Positions 36,120 to 45,473 of a DNA stretch of 64,000 nucleotides are shown here, piece after piece; within the stretch, counting starts at the first letter, position 1, and each line of letters starts with the position of its first letter. The position numbers and the translations under genes are program-made. Origin of the DNA: Seleniivibrio woodruffii (GTDB lineage Bacteria; Chrysiogenota; Deferribacteres; Deferribacterales; Geovibrionaceae); the NCBI RefSeq assembly GCF_029267515.1, contig NZ_JAJUIS010000001.1, forward strand, positions 372,001-436,000. Direction: 5' to 3'. Below the pieces are notes generated by a model. It did not search any database. It was not told the DNA's origin and worked only from the letters and a program-made list of their open reading frames with translations.

Positions 36120-36985
36120 TAACGCATTCCCCTTGCCTGTTCGCGGAGTCTTTTAACGCGCTCCTCAACAGGCGGGTGGGTGGAGAAAAGGTTAAGCATA
36201 CCGCTTGCGGAGAAGGGGTTCATTATCATCATGTGAGCTGTTGCGGGTTTTGCCTCCTCCATGGGGTGATATGCCACGCCCTTGGATATTTTTTCCAGCG
36301 CGGATGCCAGCGAAAGCGGTCTTCCGCAGAGGCGCCCTCCCTCTTCGTCGGCTCTGTATTCCCTTGAGCGGGATATCGCCATCTGAATAAGGGTTGCCGC
36401 CAGAGGTGCGAGTATGGATACGACTATCATGCCCACCATGCCGAGCGGGTTGTTGTTTCCCTCTTCATCGTTGCTGTGTCCGCCGCCGAAGATGGCAGCC
36501 CAGCGTGCCATGTCGGCAAGCATCATGATGGCTCCCGCCATGGTTGCCGCAACGGTTCCTATGAGGATGTCGCGTCCGTTTATATGTGCAAGCTCGTGGG
36601 CGAGAACGCCTTCAAGCTCGTCTTCGGAGAGTATTCCCATTATTGCTGTGGTGACAGCCACTACCGCGTGCTGGGGGTTTCTGCCGGTTGCGAACGCGTT
36701 GGGTGTTGCGCTCTGCATAACGCAGACCTTAGGCATGGGTATATTTGCTCTTGTGGCGAGGTTTCGCACAAGACGGTGCAGCGCGGGGTATTCCGCCTCT
36801 GTAACCTCTTTGGCTCCGTACATTTTAAGCACGATGGAACTGCTGAACCAGTATGAGAAGATGTTCATTGCAAAAGCGATACCGAATGCGATGTACATTC
36901 CGTTCCTGCCGCCGATGAGTCCTCCCACAAACACGAAGAAGACCATCAGCACAGTCATGAGCAGAACAGTCTTTAAGGTGTTCAT
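36119..36985 (-). CDS. htpX: Membrane zinc metalloprotease HtpX
   Basis: The 288-residue M48 protease has two N-terminal membrane helices (about 8-28 and 33-53), the zinc motif HELAH (about 129-133) with the third ligand glutamate in [12 protein letters not shown], and two further hydrophobic segments. It degrades damaged inner-membrane proteins together with FtsH. It overlaps the DUF116 stop by 4 bp and the rsmB start by one base. Length and motifs are standard. Confidence 0.96.
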   Translation of the reverse strand: MNTLKTVLLMTVLMVFFVFVGGLIGGRNGMYIAFGIAFAMNIFSYWFSSSIVLKMYGAKEVTEAEYPALHRLVRNLATRANIPMPKVCVMQSATPNAFATGRNPQHAVVAVTTAIMGILSEDELEGVLAHELAHINGRDILIGTVAATMAGAIMMLADMARWAAIFGGGHSNDEEGNNNPLGMVGMIVVSILAPLAATLIQMAISRSREYRADEEGGRLCGRPLSLASALEKISKGVAYHPMEEAKPATAHMMIMNPFSASGMLNLFSTHPPVEERVKRLREQARGMR

Positions 36986-37743
36986 ATTGCCTCCTTGATA
37001 TTATATATATTATTTATTTCATCCTCTATCATGCGGGTGTCTATGCGGGTGCTGACACATTCTCCGTTTGGTCTCCTGTTGCAGAAGCCGATCACGGGAA
37101 GGGGATATGTGTCCTGAATACCGCTTAAAAGATCCCGCTCGCACGCCACAGCCAGAATCAGATCGGGGCGTGTTTCCTTAACGATTTTTCTTGCCACGGT
37201 GCCCCCTGTGGCAATGTTTATAGAAATATTATGCCTGTCGGCTATCTTAACAAGTTCTTTTACATCGCAGCGTCCGCAGCCTGTGCATTTTGTGATGTCC
37301 TTTGTCAGTTTCAGTTCGCATCCTTCAAGCTGTATGCAGTGTGGCAGCAGGATGAGCAGCTTATCCGGTTTTTTCCGTTTTATGATGCCGCGAACCATGT
37401 CGTTGTTTATGTTAACGAACGCACGCACCAGCATGTCTCTGTCGATATGCGCGTGTTTTGCGACCCTGAGCATGAAAGGCAGCGTAAGCCTTGTCGCCAC
37501 TCTTCGGGGACCCTTCACCATGTTCAGGTCTCTGCCTGTCAGCGCTGTATATGCGAAAATCAGGGTGAAAACTGTCACTGATAATGAGAAGATGACGAAC
37601 AGCGCAGTGATTATCTCCGCCGCCAGCGGTGAAACAGTAGCGGCGCCAAGCATCATCAGGAACCAGACCACCAGTCCGGCGCCGAATATCACACATCCGC
37701 AGAGGAAGAACAGCGCCATGAATATGGCTCTGTCTTTGGACAT
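36982..37743 (-). CDS. DUF116 membrane-anchored cysteine-rich protein
   Basis: A 253-residue protein with two membrane helices at the N terminus (about 5-30 and 40-65) and a cytoplasmic DUF116 domain. The domain has [23 protein letters not shown] (C-x2-C-x2-C), [13 protein letters not shown] and [11 protein letters not shown], which suggests metal or Fe-S binding. The function of the family is not known. It sits between fmt and htpX, a recurring neighbourhood for DUF116 in several phyla. The ATG at 37741-37743, four bases after the fmt stop, is preferred over a TTG inside fmt. Confidence 0.88.
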   Translation of the reverse strand: MSKDRAIFMALFFLCGCVIFGAGLVVWFLMMLGAATVSPLAAEIITALFVIFSLSVTVFTLIFAYTALTGRDLNMVKGPRRVATRLTLPFMLRVAKHAHIDRDMLVRAFVNINNDMVRGIIKRKKPDKLLILLPHCIQLEGCELKLTKDITKCTGCGRCDVKELVKIADRHNISINIATGGTVARKIVKETRPDLILAVACERDLLSGIQDTYPLPVIGFCNRRPNGECVSTRIDTRMIEDEINNIYNIKEAI

Positions 37744-37747
37744 CCGT

Positions 37748-38674
37748 TTATTCAAATTTTTCCCCGCCCGCCAGCTTTGCTCCGGCAAGAAAACTCACGG
37801 CAGGCATCCTTTTTTTGCCTTCCGGCTGAAGCTCGGTTATCATCAGCGCGTCTTTTGCACATCTGACACAGAAGCTCTTCTTAGTGACATCGAATATTGT
37901 GCCGGGTTCAGTGTTATTTTCTATAGTGACAATTTCCGCAGCAAAAAGTTTAAACATTTTGCCGTCGAGGAAGGTGTAGGCGGCAGGCCACGGCACAAAA
38001 CCGCGTATCATGCACTCTATCTCTTTTGCGGATTTTTCCGCCCATTTTATGTGCCCGTCCTCTTTTTTCATCATAGGGGCATAGGTCATATCCGCATCGT
38101 TCTGTTTAACGGGAGTGATGCTTTCGAACTCCGTCAAAGTTTTGATAAGGAGTTTCGCACCTGTTTCAGAGAGTTCCTCGGCTATCATCACAGCGTCTTT
38201 TCTGCCTATGGGTGTCTTTTCAACCAGCAGAATGTCGCCTGTGTCCAGTCCCGCGTCCATAAGCATAGTGGCGACTCCGGTCTCCTCTTCGCCGTTTATA
38301 ACAGCCCAGTTCACGGGTGCCGCTCCTCTGTATTTGGGGAGTAAAGAGAAATGTACGTTTACAGGCGCTTTCTCAGGCACATCAAGAACAGCCTGCGGGA
38401 GTATCTTTCCGTATGCGGCGACAACGATGAAATCCGGCGCGATGCTTTTCAGTTTTTCAAGCACCTCTTCGTTGTTTTTCAGGCTTTTTGGCTGGATAAC
38501 TTCTATGCCGACGGACTCAGCATATTCTTTAACAGGCGGGGACTGCATCTGGTTTCCCCTGCCTTTCGGCTTGTCTGTCTGTGTTATGACCAGACAAACC
38601 TCTATGTTGTTTTCCACCAGTGCTTTAAGTGTCGGCACAGCCATTTCCGGCGTACCCATGAATACGGTTCGCAT
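37748..38674 (-). CDS. fmt: Methionyl-tRNA formyltransferase
   Basis: A 308-residue enzyme that formylates initiator Met-tRNA using 10-formyl-THF. MRTVFMGTPEMAVPTL is the start, the catalytic Asn/His/Asp set is in NVHFSLLPKYRGAAP and DAGLDTGDI, and the C-terminal tRNA-binding domain is at about 205-305. The ATG at 38672-38674 has GGAG six bases upstream; a GTG nine codons earlier is unlikely. No def gene is adjacent. It heads the fmt-DUF116-htpX-rsmB-ligase operon. Confidence 0.95.
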   Translation of the reverse strand: MRTVFMGTPEMAVPTLKALVENNIEVCLVITQTDKPKGRGNQMQSPPVKEYAESVGIEVIQPKSLKNNEEVLEKLKSIAPDFIVVAAYGKILPQAVLDVPEKAPVNVHFSLLPKYRGAAPVNWAVINGEEETGVATMLMDAGLDTGDILLVEKTPIGRKDAVMIAEELSETGAKLLIKTLTEFESITPVKQNDADMTYAPMMKKEDGHIKWAEKSAKEIECMIRGFVPWPAAYTFLDGKMFKLFAAEIVTIENNTEPGTIFDVTKKSFCVRCAKDALMITELQPEGKKRMPAVSFLAGAKLAGGEKFE

Positions 38675-38725
38675 AACTACTCCATGTACCTTAGTATGCA
38701 CAGTTTATATTATAGCGGGATAAAA

Positions 38726-39631
38726 TCAAGGCGTTTGAACAGATTTCAGCGTTTCTTCGTAAACGGAAAGATTATTTCCGCCGATTGATACCGCTTTTTC
38801 CGCGGCATACAGTGCGAGCTTTTTAAGTCCCGTTTCGTTGAGAACGTGGGCAAGATTGTTCCAGCCGTCGCCGTCGTCAGGATATTTTTCAGTAATTGAG
38901 CGGAATATATCCATTGATTCGGTTTTTTTGCCGGCGGCATAAAGTGCGTTCGCATATGCAAACATCACTGGTTTGCTGTCGAACTCATCATAGGCGTTTT
39001 TAAGTGTTTCTATCGCTCCGTCGGCGTCGGTGAGAGAATATGCGAACGCTGCATCAGCAAGTTTCACAGGATCAGCATCGTTCAGTATCTCGCCGGGACG
39101 AAGGAGTATGAATCCCCAGTAGCCTCCCCTTGCCCAGACCTTGTCGAAGGTTGCAGTTCTGAATTTTTCGTTGGGGGTCACCCCTGAATGGAGAAGAAGG
39201 TATCCGTCGCCTATGCCTGTGACAACTGCGTAGTGCCACACGGGATAGAAATCCAGTCCCATGTTCATGAACACAAGGACGGGCTTGTCTTCCCGCAGTG
39301 AAGAGTAAAGGTCAGCGGGAGAAGTTACCGGATACGGTATGCGTCCGCTCCTGCGTGCTCCGGTGAGCATATCCTCTTTGAAAGATCCTTTTTTGGATGG
39401 GGTGAAGACCTTTTTCGCAAGTTCGTCGGGGTCAGCCTTAATACCGCTCTGTTCAAGCATCATGGCGAGAGATGACGGACCGCAGTAATAGTCTTTCTGG
39501 GCGTAAAAAGGGACGGACAGCGCTATATCCTGCTGTTTTGATATCACGCTGTCCCATCTTGATGAAACCTTTGCCGCGCACCCTGTCATGATCAGAAACA
39601 GACAAAGGGGCAGTAAAAGCTGTTTTATCAT
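38726..39631 (-). CDS. PA2778-type C39-like cysteine peptidase lipoprotein with TPR
   Basis: The 301 residues have a lipoprotein signal (LIMTGCAAK, Cys18, Ala at +2 pointing to the outer membrane), a C39-like papain fold with Cys50 in YYCGPSSLAMML and His133 in VWHYAVVTGI, and a C-terminal TPR region (about 200-290, with GWNNLAHVLNETG). It matches the PA2778 family, which is normally linked to PA2779 proteins, and two of those lie directly upstream in the operon. It overlaps the nearer one by 4 bp. C39 enzymes cleave after double-glycine motifs, and both partners carry glycine-rich PAG motifs before a membrane helix. The substrate role is an inference. Confidence 0.88.
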   Translation of the reverse strand: MIKQLLLPLCLFLIMTGCAAKVSSRWDSVISKQQDIALSVPFYAQKDYYCGPSSLAMMLEQSGIKADPDELAKKVFTPSKKGSFKEDMLTGARRSGRIPYPVTSPADLYSSLREDKPVLVFMNMGLDFYPVWHYAVVTGIGDGYLLLHSGVTPNEKFRTATFDKVWARGGYWGFILLRPGEILNDADPVKLADAAFAYSLTDADGAIETLKNAYDEFDSKPVMFAYANALYAAGKKTESMDIFRSITEKYPDDGDGWNNLAHVLNETGLKKLALYAAEKAVSIGGNNLSVYEETLKSVQTP

Positions 39632-40041
39632 CTTACCGCTTTGGTGAACTTGAACACCTTCGTAAAGCCGAGTATGTCGGTTATCAGAAGCACAATAAAC
39701 ACGAACAGAGCCGCGCCTACAACAAGTCCGAGACCGTCGCCGCCCGCGGGAGCGTTCTCCATGCTGTCTGCAAAGGCTATCGCTTCACTGTCGGAAAGGG
39801 ACTGCGCCCTTTTGACTGCTTCGTCAGGTGAAATGCCCATGGATGTAAGTGTGTTCTGTACGTCCTCGCGGGCGAGAAAAGCGTTTATCTGTGTCTTCGC
39901 CTGCTCCGCTCTTGCGGAGTCGATGACCGTCTGTGTGCCTATCATTGCCGCCTGTGCATTGTGAACAGGACCTGCGAGGAACATAAGGCTGAATATCAGC
40001 AGAAGTCCGATGGTTCTGCTCTGTTTCCTTAACATATTCAT
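39628..40041 (-). CDS. PA2779-family small membrane protein
   Basis: The 137 residues comprise a signal peptide (about 1-31, ending HNAQAA), a helical domain (33-95: FLAREDVQNTLTSMGISPDE, ALSDSEAI-like), the motif NAPAGGDGLG (96-105), a single membrane helix (about 106-124) and a basic tail (FTKVFKFTKAVR). The motif-helix-basic order resembles C-terminal sorting signals. The ATG at 40039-40041, with GGAG upstream, is chosen over an ATG that lies within that site. It is paired with the cysteine peptidase and with a paralogue 63 bp upstream. The function of the family is unknown. Confidence 0.85.
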   Translation of the reverse strand: MNMLRKQSRTIGLLLIFSLMFLAGPVHNAQAAMIGTQTVIDSARAEQAKTQINAFLAREDVQNTLTSMGISPDEAVKRAQSLSDSEAIAFADSMENAPAGGDGLGLVVGAALFVFIVLLITDILGFTKVFKFTKAVR

Positions 40042-40104
40042 AGGTCTCTCCTTCATATTGATGAATATATTATAGGAGTTATCGGAAACAATTGAAGTGA
40101 ATAT

Positions 40105-40482
40105 TCACGACAGTATTACTTTGGTAAGATCCAGTATCGCAGCGATTATCAGAACCAGAAGCCCCGCGATGACGGTTATGAATCCTCCCGCACCGGCAGG
40201 CGCATTATCGATATTCTGCGCCGCAGCAATGGCTTCGCTGTCTGAAAGAGCTTTTATTCTGCCAGACGCTTCTTCAGGATTAACACCCATGCCGATGAGG
40301 GCGTTTTTAACATCCTCTCTCGCCATGAACGTATTTACGGTTTGTCTCGCTGTCTGTGCGGCTGTGTCAATGTTTTCCGTATGATAGGTTATCATCGCTG
40401 CACGGGCGGAACCGGACATGAACATGATAAAAAAAACAAGAACAAGACTCGTGTACTGTCTGAAATATCCGGCAGATATCAT
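40105..40482 (-). CDS. PA2779-family small membrane protein (paralogue)
   Basis: A 125-residue paralogue of the next gene: signal peptide (about 1-29), the shared helical block TFMAREDVKNALIGMGVNPE and ALSDSEAIAAAQNIDNAPAG (about 51-97), a glycine-rich motif PAGAGG (95-100), and a final hydrophobic helix with only a short tail (LDLTKVILS). The basic tail is weaker than in its partner. The start is the ATG behind AAGGAG. It heads the operon, divergent from the EF-hand gene at 40738, and the 255-bp intergenic region should hold promoters for both directions. I could not fix a convincing -35/-10 pair. Confidence 0.82.
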   Translation of the reverse strand: MISAGYFRQYTSLVLVFFIMFMSGSARAAMITYHTENIDTAAQTARQTVNTFMAREDVKNALIGMGVNPEEASGRIKALSDSEAIAAAQNIDNAPAGAGGFITVIAGLLVLIIAAILDLTKVILS

Positions 40483-40737
40483 AATTATTCTCCTTATATT
40501 GCGCACTTTCGTACCATATTAATACAACAGAGAATTATGTTTGTTTCATGTTTCAATTGCGTATAAATGCTGGGTTTTTTATCCGTCCGGTTATGCGGTA
40601 TTATAAAGACTTGTTAATCAAGATAAAAAAAAGATCCTTCGTGCTATGGTTTTGTTTAAATGATTGTTTAGTTAAAACTTGTGAATATCGGAATTTGTGC
40701 GATTAGAAGGTCAGAAAAGATGATACGGAGGTAACTC

Positions 40738-41070
40738 ATGATAATCACACCTGCAAACTCACCCGAATATTATAACACGGTCGGCAGAGCGGATACTTCC
40801 GGTGCACAAAGCAGAAACCAGTCCGCAGCTCAGATACAGACGGCTCCGGCACAGAACACTCAGGCAGCATCAGTCTCGCAGATTCCTGCGTATAAATCTT
40901 CTGTGAGCGCGGAAACTATGGCGAAATTTAATGCTTATGACAGCAACGGCGACGGCGTTATGAGCGTGTCGGAGTTTTCTTCATATACACCCGCCTCCGG
41001 CTGCTGCTGTATGCCTTCTGCCCCAGCAGGGTATATGCCTTACGGAAATTATTATAATGCTTATGCGTAA
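40738..41070 (+). CDS. Small EF-hand protein
   Basis: A 110-residue protein with a disordered Gln/Ala/Ser-rich N terminus (1-50), one canonical calcium loop DSNGDGVMSVSEF (about 68-80) and a Cys-Met-Pro-Gly-Tyr-rich tail (CCCMPSAPAGYMPYG). There is no signal peptide; the N terminus is of the unstructured kind seen in substrates of flagellar or other type III exporters. It has a strong ribosome binding site (GGAGGTAACTC). It is divergent from the PA2779/peptidase operon and similar in plan to the EF-hand protein at 41358. The role is unknown; calcium binding is likely from the loop. Confidence 0.85.
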   Translation: MIITPANSPEYYNTVGRADTSGAQSRNQSAAQIQTAPAQNTQAASVSQIPAYKSSVSAETMAKFNAYDSNGDGVMSVSEFSSYTPASGCCCMPSAPAGYMPYGNYYNAYA

Positions 41071-41357
41071 GTAGCTTTAGCCGAATGATAATATGGCACA
41101 AATGATTTATGGAGACGTTTAATACGCATCTGTTTCGTCTGCACATATTTGTGTGGAAAATGTGTTTTATTGAGGCGTCATATGCGGTTTTATGTGTGCC
41201 AATTGTGTGCGCCTCTCCTTTATTCAGTATTTTTCAATGGTTTACAGACGCATTTTGCACATATTCGGAACACAATATGTATTTTTAAGGAATTTATATT
41301 TTTCCTCCTTGCGGCGATATAAGGGACATCGAACATCTATCCACCAAGGAGGAAGTC

Positions 41358-41762
41358 ATGAGCATCTCTACGAACTATTCCGTTTCATATTCCGAACTGA
41401 CAGCGGGCACCATGAGCATAAAAGGTCAGGGGCAGACCGCACAGAAGCAGAACAACGAAGACACTTCGGTTAAGAAAACTGATATGGATACGGTTTCCAT
41501 CTCAACATCGTCCTATAAGATAGGAAATAACAGTGTCAGCCAGTCTGAATTTGAAAAATACGATTCAAACGGAGACGGACAGATAAGTCAGGACGAACTG
41601 GCGGCATACGAAGCCGACCAGCAGGCGGAAACAGAAGAGACGGAGGAAACGGACGAGACGGCAGCGGCTTCGTCGTCCGCGATAGAGAAACTCAAAATAT
41701 CAGGAACAAGTACGGAGGAGGCGCTTCTTCAGGGGCTTTCTTCCGTTGATATGTACGCATAA
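41358..41762 (+). CDS. Small EF-hand protein (second copy type)
   Basis: A 134-residue protein with a Ser/Thr-rich N terminus (MSISTNYSVSYSEL), the phrase DTVSISTSSYKI (about 44-55), one calcium loop DSNGDGQISQDEL (about 70-82), a very acidic stretch (TEETEETDE) and a C-terminal helix. DxVxIS phrases occur in flagellum-associated proteins. The ribosome binding site AAGGAGG is strong. About 40 bases upstream, TATATTTT (41295-41302) and GGCGATAT (41313-41320) resemble a sigma-28 promoter at 6/8 matches each but with a 10-bp spacer. A hairpin follows the stop codon. Confidence 0.85.
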   Translation: MSISTNYSVSYSELTAGTMSIKGQGQTAQKQNNEDTSVKKTDMDTVSISTSSYKIGNNSVSQSEFEKYDSNGDGQISQDELAAYEADQQAETEETEETDETAAASSSAIEKLKISGTSTEEALLQGLSSVDMYA

Positions 41763-41765
41763 AAA

Positions 41766-41798
41766 TATGACCGGCAGAGGATACCTCTGCCGGTCATA
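41766..41798. terminator. Perfect 15-bp stem hairpin after the EF-hand gene
   Basis: TATGACCGGCAGAGG (41766-41780) and CCTCTGCCGGTCATA (41784-41798) pair perfectly around a 3-base loop, four bases after the stop. No U-run follows on the plus strand; on the minus strand the preceding A-run (41761-41765) would give U5. It is probably a terminator, or a 3' stabiliser of the EF-hand mRNA. Confidence 0.6.
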
Positions 41799-41901
41799 AA
41801 CGGTTCACGGTCTGTCTGAAAATATCCTGAAAATATGGTAAATTGTGTTATTTATGTTATCATAAAAGCATAGACAATGATTATCCGCAGCGGGGTATAC
41901 G

Positions 41902-44448
41902 ATGGACAGATTACGGTCTCTGACCGGATTCATTCCTACAGCAGTTTTTATCTTCGCCATCGCCCTGTCAATAATGCTCTATGAATCAGCCGCCGACTCT
42001 CTGAATAAAAATATAAACAACACTTTCGATATCTATGTAAATGAGATGAGCAACGCCATATCCGTGCGTATGGGTACATATGAACAGGTGCTTCGCGGCG
42101 GAGAAGGGCTTTTCATGGCAAACGGTGACAGGGTTACCAGAAAGATGTGGATGGAGTATGCCCGGTCTCTTGAACTGGACAGGCTTTATCCCGGTATTCA
42201 GGCGATCGGTTTTGCCAGAGTTGTCGCCAGAGAAGGGCTGGAACAGCATATCAGAGAGGGCAGGACTTCCGGTCTGGCTGGTTATACTGTTCATCCGGTA
42301 AATGACAAGTCCGAGTATATTGTCGTAACGATGATGTATCCTGAAAATGTCCAGAACATGCGTGTGATGGGGTACGACCTTTCCAGTGAGTCTGTGCGGG
42401 AATCTATGCTTAAAAGGGCAGCAGAAACAGGCAAAACAGCCGTTTCCGGAAAAATGGTGCTCCGTCAGGAGACTGTCACGGAGAAGGCGCCTGCGGGGAT
42501 ACTTATGTCCATGCCCGTTTTCCGCAACGGAAAACTCTACGGCTACGTTTCGGCTCCGTTCCGCGTGAACGATCTCATGCGCGGCATTTTCGGCAGCTAT
42601 GCAAAAGGTGTTTCACTTAAAATATACGATAACGCAGTTGCGGACGAAAACCTGATGTTCGAAACCAGGACGCCTGTCAAAGCAGGCCTTTCCAAAACCG
42701 TTCCTCTGAATATCTACGGCAGAACTTGGTATCTGCAGTTTCAGGCAGGAGAAGCGTTCTTTGAAAAGTTCGATATGAACAAACCTCTTCTTCTGCTTAT
42801 CGGAGGCGTTGTTACGGGCGTTCTTTTGTCTCTTCTGATATATATACTGCTGAAAACCAGAAGCAAAGCGTTCGAAATGGCAGAGCAGATGGCGCAGAAG
42901 TTTTATGAGAGTGAGGAGCGGTACCGCAGAACTTTCGAACAGGCTGCCGTGGGAATTGTTATGACCACCCTTGATGGCAGGTTTATAAAGGTTAATTCGT
43001 GTTTCAGCAGGATATCTGGCTACAGCAAGGATGAACTGCGCAAAAAAACGATGCTGGACATAACCTATCCTGACGACTTATACACAGGCGACGGATGTGC
43101 GTCGGGACTTCTCAGCGGATCGATAGACACCTATGTCTCAGAAAGGCGCATTGTGCGTAAAGATTCGGGCATTATCTGGGTCGAGATAACCGCATCGGTT
43201 CTGACAGACAAAAGTAATACGCCTATGTTCATCATTATGATCGTTGAGGACATCACCCGCAGAAAACAGGCGGAGGAGGCGCTTCTGGCGCTTAACCTGC
43301 GTCAGTCGGCAATAATAGAGAACTCCCTCGTCGCCATTATTCAGGTTAAAGACAGAAAATTTGAATGGGTAAACAACGCCTTTCTTGATATGTTCGGCTA
43401 TAAGGCGGATGAAATAATCGGGCAGTCCACAATAGTGATCCATCCTGATGAAAAGCATTATGCGGATTTCGGCAGGTTTGTTGATTCAGAAGCGCTTATG
43501 AAGATCAGTGGCTATGCGCAGGCGCGCGTGCAGTTCCGCAAAAGGGACGGATGCCTCGCATGGGTGGATATTGCAGGAAAACTGATCGAAGAGAAGGACG
43601 CGCAGCCATATTCAATATGGGTTATAACCGATGTCACCGAACAGAAACAGGCGGAAGACAGACTGCGGGAACTTAACGTTGATCTGGAAACGAAGGTTGT
43701 GGAGGAGACAAAACGCCGCATGGAGCAGGAGAGGCTTTTCATGCAGCAGGGCAGACTTGCCGCCATGGGTGAGATGATCGGCGCCATAGCCCATCAATGG
43801 AGACAGCCTCTCAACGTTATGTCACTCATGGTTCAGAACATTCAGGAAGAATACGAACTGGGTACGCTGAACAGCGAGATAATGGATGAATTCGTTGATA
43901 TAGGCATGAAACAGATATTGTTCATGTCCAGCACCATAGACGATTTCCGCAACTTTTTCCGCACAGACAAGGAACGGGCTGAGTTTTCAGCTGCTGAACA
44001 GGTGGATGTTGTCATCGGACTGGTTAACCAGCAGCTCCTTGCCCACGGCATAAACGTTTCAGTTGAAAAAGAGTGCGATGCGAAGGTTTACGGTGTCGCC
44101 AATGAGTTTGCACAGGTGATGCTGAACCTGCTTACAAACAGCAAGGATGCTTTTCTCAGCGCGAATGTCGTGCACCCGCGGATAAATATAAGGTTAACCT
44201 GTTCAGACTGCACCCTGAGAGTTTATGTCGCCGACAATGCGGGAGGAATAGCGGACCATATAAAAGACAGAATATTCGATCCTTATTTCACCACAAAAGG
44301 ACCGGAACAGGGAACTGGTATCGGTTTGTATATGAGTAAGCTGATAGTAAACGATCACTTTAAGGGTAAGCTGACCTTCAGAAATTTTGAAGGCGGTGTC
44401 GAATTTTTAATAGAGATGCCAGCTTTGAACTGCGGAGCGTGCAGATAG
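41902..44448 (+). CDS. CHASE-PAS-PAS histidine kinase (WRQP type)
   Basis: The 848 residues hold TM1 (about 10-28), a CHASE extracytoplasmic sensor (about 60-285; YPGIQAIGFARVV, MRVMGYDLSSE), TM2 (about 296-318), PAS1 (near FEQAAVGIVMTT) and PAS2 (near IENSLVAIIQVKD). A coiled coil follows, then AIAHQWRQPLN near residue 632 and a HATPase domain (NLLTNSKDAF, GTGIGLYMSKLI). CHASE domains bind small ligands such as cytokinins in plants; the bacterial ligand here is unknown. It has no adjacent response regulator. It is convergent with the aldo/keto reductase gene. Confidence 0.94.
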   Translation: MDRLRSLTGFIPTAVFIFAIALSIMLYESAADSLNKNINNTFDIYVNEMSNAISVRMGTYEQVLRGGEGLFMANGDRVTRKMWMEYARSLELDRLYPGIQAIGFARVVAREGLEQHIREGRTSGLAGYTVHPVNDKSEYIVVTMMYPENVQNMRVMGYDLSSESVRESMLKRAAETGKTAVSGKMVLRQETVTEKAPAGILMSMPVFRNGKLYGYVSAPFRVNDLMRGIFGSYAKGVSLKIYDNAVADENLMFETRTPVKAGLSKTVPLNIYGRTWYLQFQAGEAFFEKFDMNKPLLLLIGGVVTGVLLSLLIYILLKTRSKAFEMAEQMAQKFYESEERYRRTFEQAAVGIVMTTLDGRFIKVNSCFSRISGYSKDELRKKTMLDITYPDDLYTGDGCASGLLSGSIDTYVSERRIVRKDSGIIWVEITASVLTDKSNTPMFIIMIVEDITRRKQAEEALLALNLRQSAIIENSLVAIIQVKDRKFEWVNNAFLDMFGYKADEIIGQSTIVIHPDEKHYADFGRFVDSEALMKISGYAQARVQFRKRDGCLAWVDIAGKLIEEKDAQPYSIWVITDVTEQKQAEDRLRELNVDLETKVVEETKRRMEQERLFMQQGRLAAMGEMIGAIAHQWRQPLNVMSLMVQNIQEEYELGTLNSEIMDEFVDIGMKQILFMSSTIDDFRNFFRTDKERAEFSAAEQVDVVIGLVNQQLLAHGINVSVEKECDAKVYGVANEFAQVMLNLLTNSKDAFLSANVVHPRINIRLTCSDCTLRVYVADNAGGIADHIKDRIFDPYFTTKGPEQGTGIGLYMSKLIVNDHFKGKLTFRNFEGGVEFLIEMPALNCGACR

Positions 44449-44467
44449 GGCGGGCAGGCACCCGCCC
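44448..44467. terminator. GC-rich hairpin between convergent genes
   Basis: GGGCGGG (44448-44454) and CCCGCCC (44461-44467) surround a 6-base loop immediately after the CHASE kinase stop and just before the convergent reductase stop. There is no U-run on either strand, so if it terminates transcription it does so inefficiently or with other factors. Confidence 0.4.
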
Positions 44468-44475
44468 GACGATGT

Positions 44476-45456
44476 CTATCCGTTAAGCCCTTTCATGCCC
44501 TCTTCTGGGTATCTCGCCCCTTTTATCCTTTCCGGTGCTGCAATCCTTTCCATCTCTGCAAGATCATCCGCAGAGAGTTTTATATTGCAGGCATCCAGAT
44601 TGTCTTTCAGATATTTAATACGTTTCGTGCCTGGAATGGGCACTATGCCCTGACCTTTTGCAAGCACCCAAGCCAGCGCGAGCTGTGCGTTTGTGCAGCC
44701 AAGCCGTTCAGACACGGCTGAAAGCTCGTCAACCATCTTCGCGTTTTCGGCGATATTTTCGTCGCTGAACCGCGGACTGAGTCTGCGAAAGTCCTTTTCA
44801 TCAAGATTTTCTTTAGAAGATACCTCTCCGGTGAGAAACCCCCGTCCCAGCGGGCTGTAAGCCACGAGACCTATGCTAAGTTCACGGCATACGGGAAGTA
44901 TCTCTGCCTCTATGTCCCTTGTCCACAGGGAGAATTCAGTCTGAAGAGCTGTTATTGTGTGCACTTTGGATGCACGGCGCAGCGTTTCCGCACCGCACTC
45001 GGAGAGCCCCAGATATCTGACCTTGCCCTCTTTTACCAGTTCCGCCATTGCCCCCACAGTCTCCTCAATGGCTACGTCCGGATCTTTTCTGTGCTGATAG
45101 TAAAGGTCTATGGTATCCACGCCGAGTCTTTTCAGACTGGCTTCACAGGCGGAGCGGACGTATTCCGGCGTTCCGCATATGGAGCGCTCGTATCTGCCCT
45201 GCTGACGCACTATGCCGAATTTGGTGGCAATGACGACGCTCTCCCGTCGCCCCTTCACAGCTTTGCCAATAAGTTCTTCGTTGTGCCCTGTCCCGTACAT
45301 GTCCGCAGTGTCCAGCATTGTCACTCCGCTGTCCAGCGCCGCATGGATGACCTCAATGGACTGTGCGTCGTCCGCCTGTCCGTAAAACTCGCTCATCCCC
45401 ATGCACCCAAGCCCCATCGCCGAAACGGAAAGCTGACCGAGATTTCTCTTTTCCAT
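44476..45456 (-). CDS. Aldo/keto reductase
   Basis: A 326-residue NADPH-dependent (beta/alpha)8 reductase. The catalytic Asp and Tyr are in [13 protein letters not shown] (about 48-60), the Lys in VIATKFG and the His in [26 protein letters not shown] carries the cofactor-phosphate contacts. It is closest in style to AKR13/YakC-type enzymes, and the substrate is unknown. The ATG behind GGAGGAG is chosen over an ATG four codons earlier that lies in the ribosome binding site. Divergence from a TetR gene across a palindromic operator suggests induction by a reactive carbonyl or toxic compound. Confidence 0.93.
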   Translation of the reverse strand: MEKRNLGQLSVSAMGLGCMGMSEFYGQADDAQSIEVIHAALDSGVTMLDTADMYGTGHNEELIGKAVKGRRESVVIATKFGIVRQQGRYERSICGTPEYVRSACEASLKRLGVDTIDLYYQHRKDPDVAIEETVGAMAELVKEGKVRYLGLSECGAETLRRASKVHTITALQTEFSLWTRDIEAEILPVCRELSIGLVAYSPLGRGFLTGEVSSKENLDEKDFRRLSPRFSDENIAENAKMVDELSAVSERLGCTNAQLALAWVLAKGQGIVPIPGTKRIKYLKDNLDACNIKLSADDLAEMERIAAPERIKGARYPEEGMKGLNG

Positions 45457-45473
45457 ATTCTCCTCCATAAAAG

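Noticed and set aside
37199-38344. A 381-codon plus-strand frame opposite DUF116 and fmt
   Set aside because: Antisense shadow of two clear genes; no ribosome binding site and no recognisable motif.
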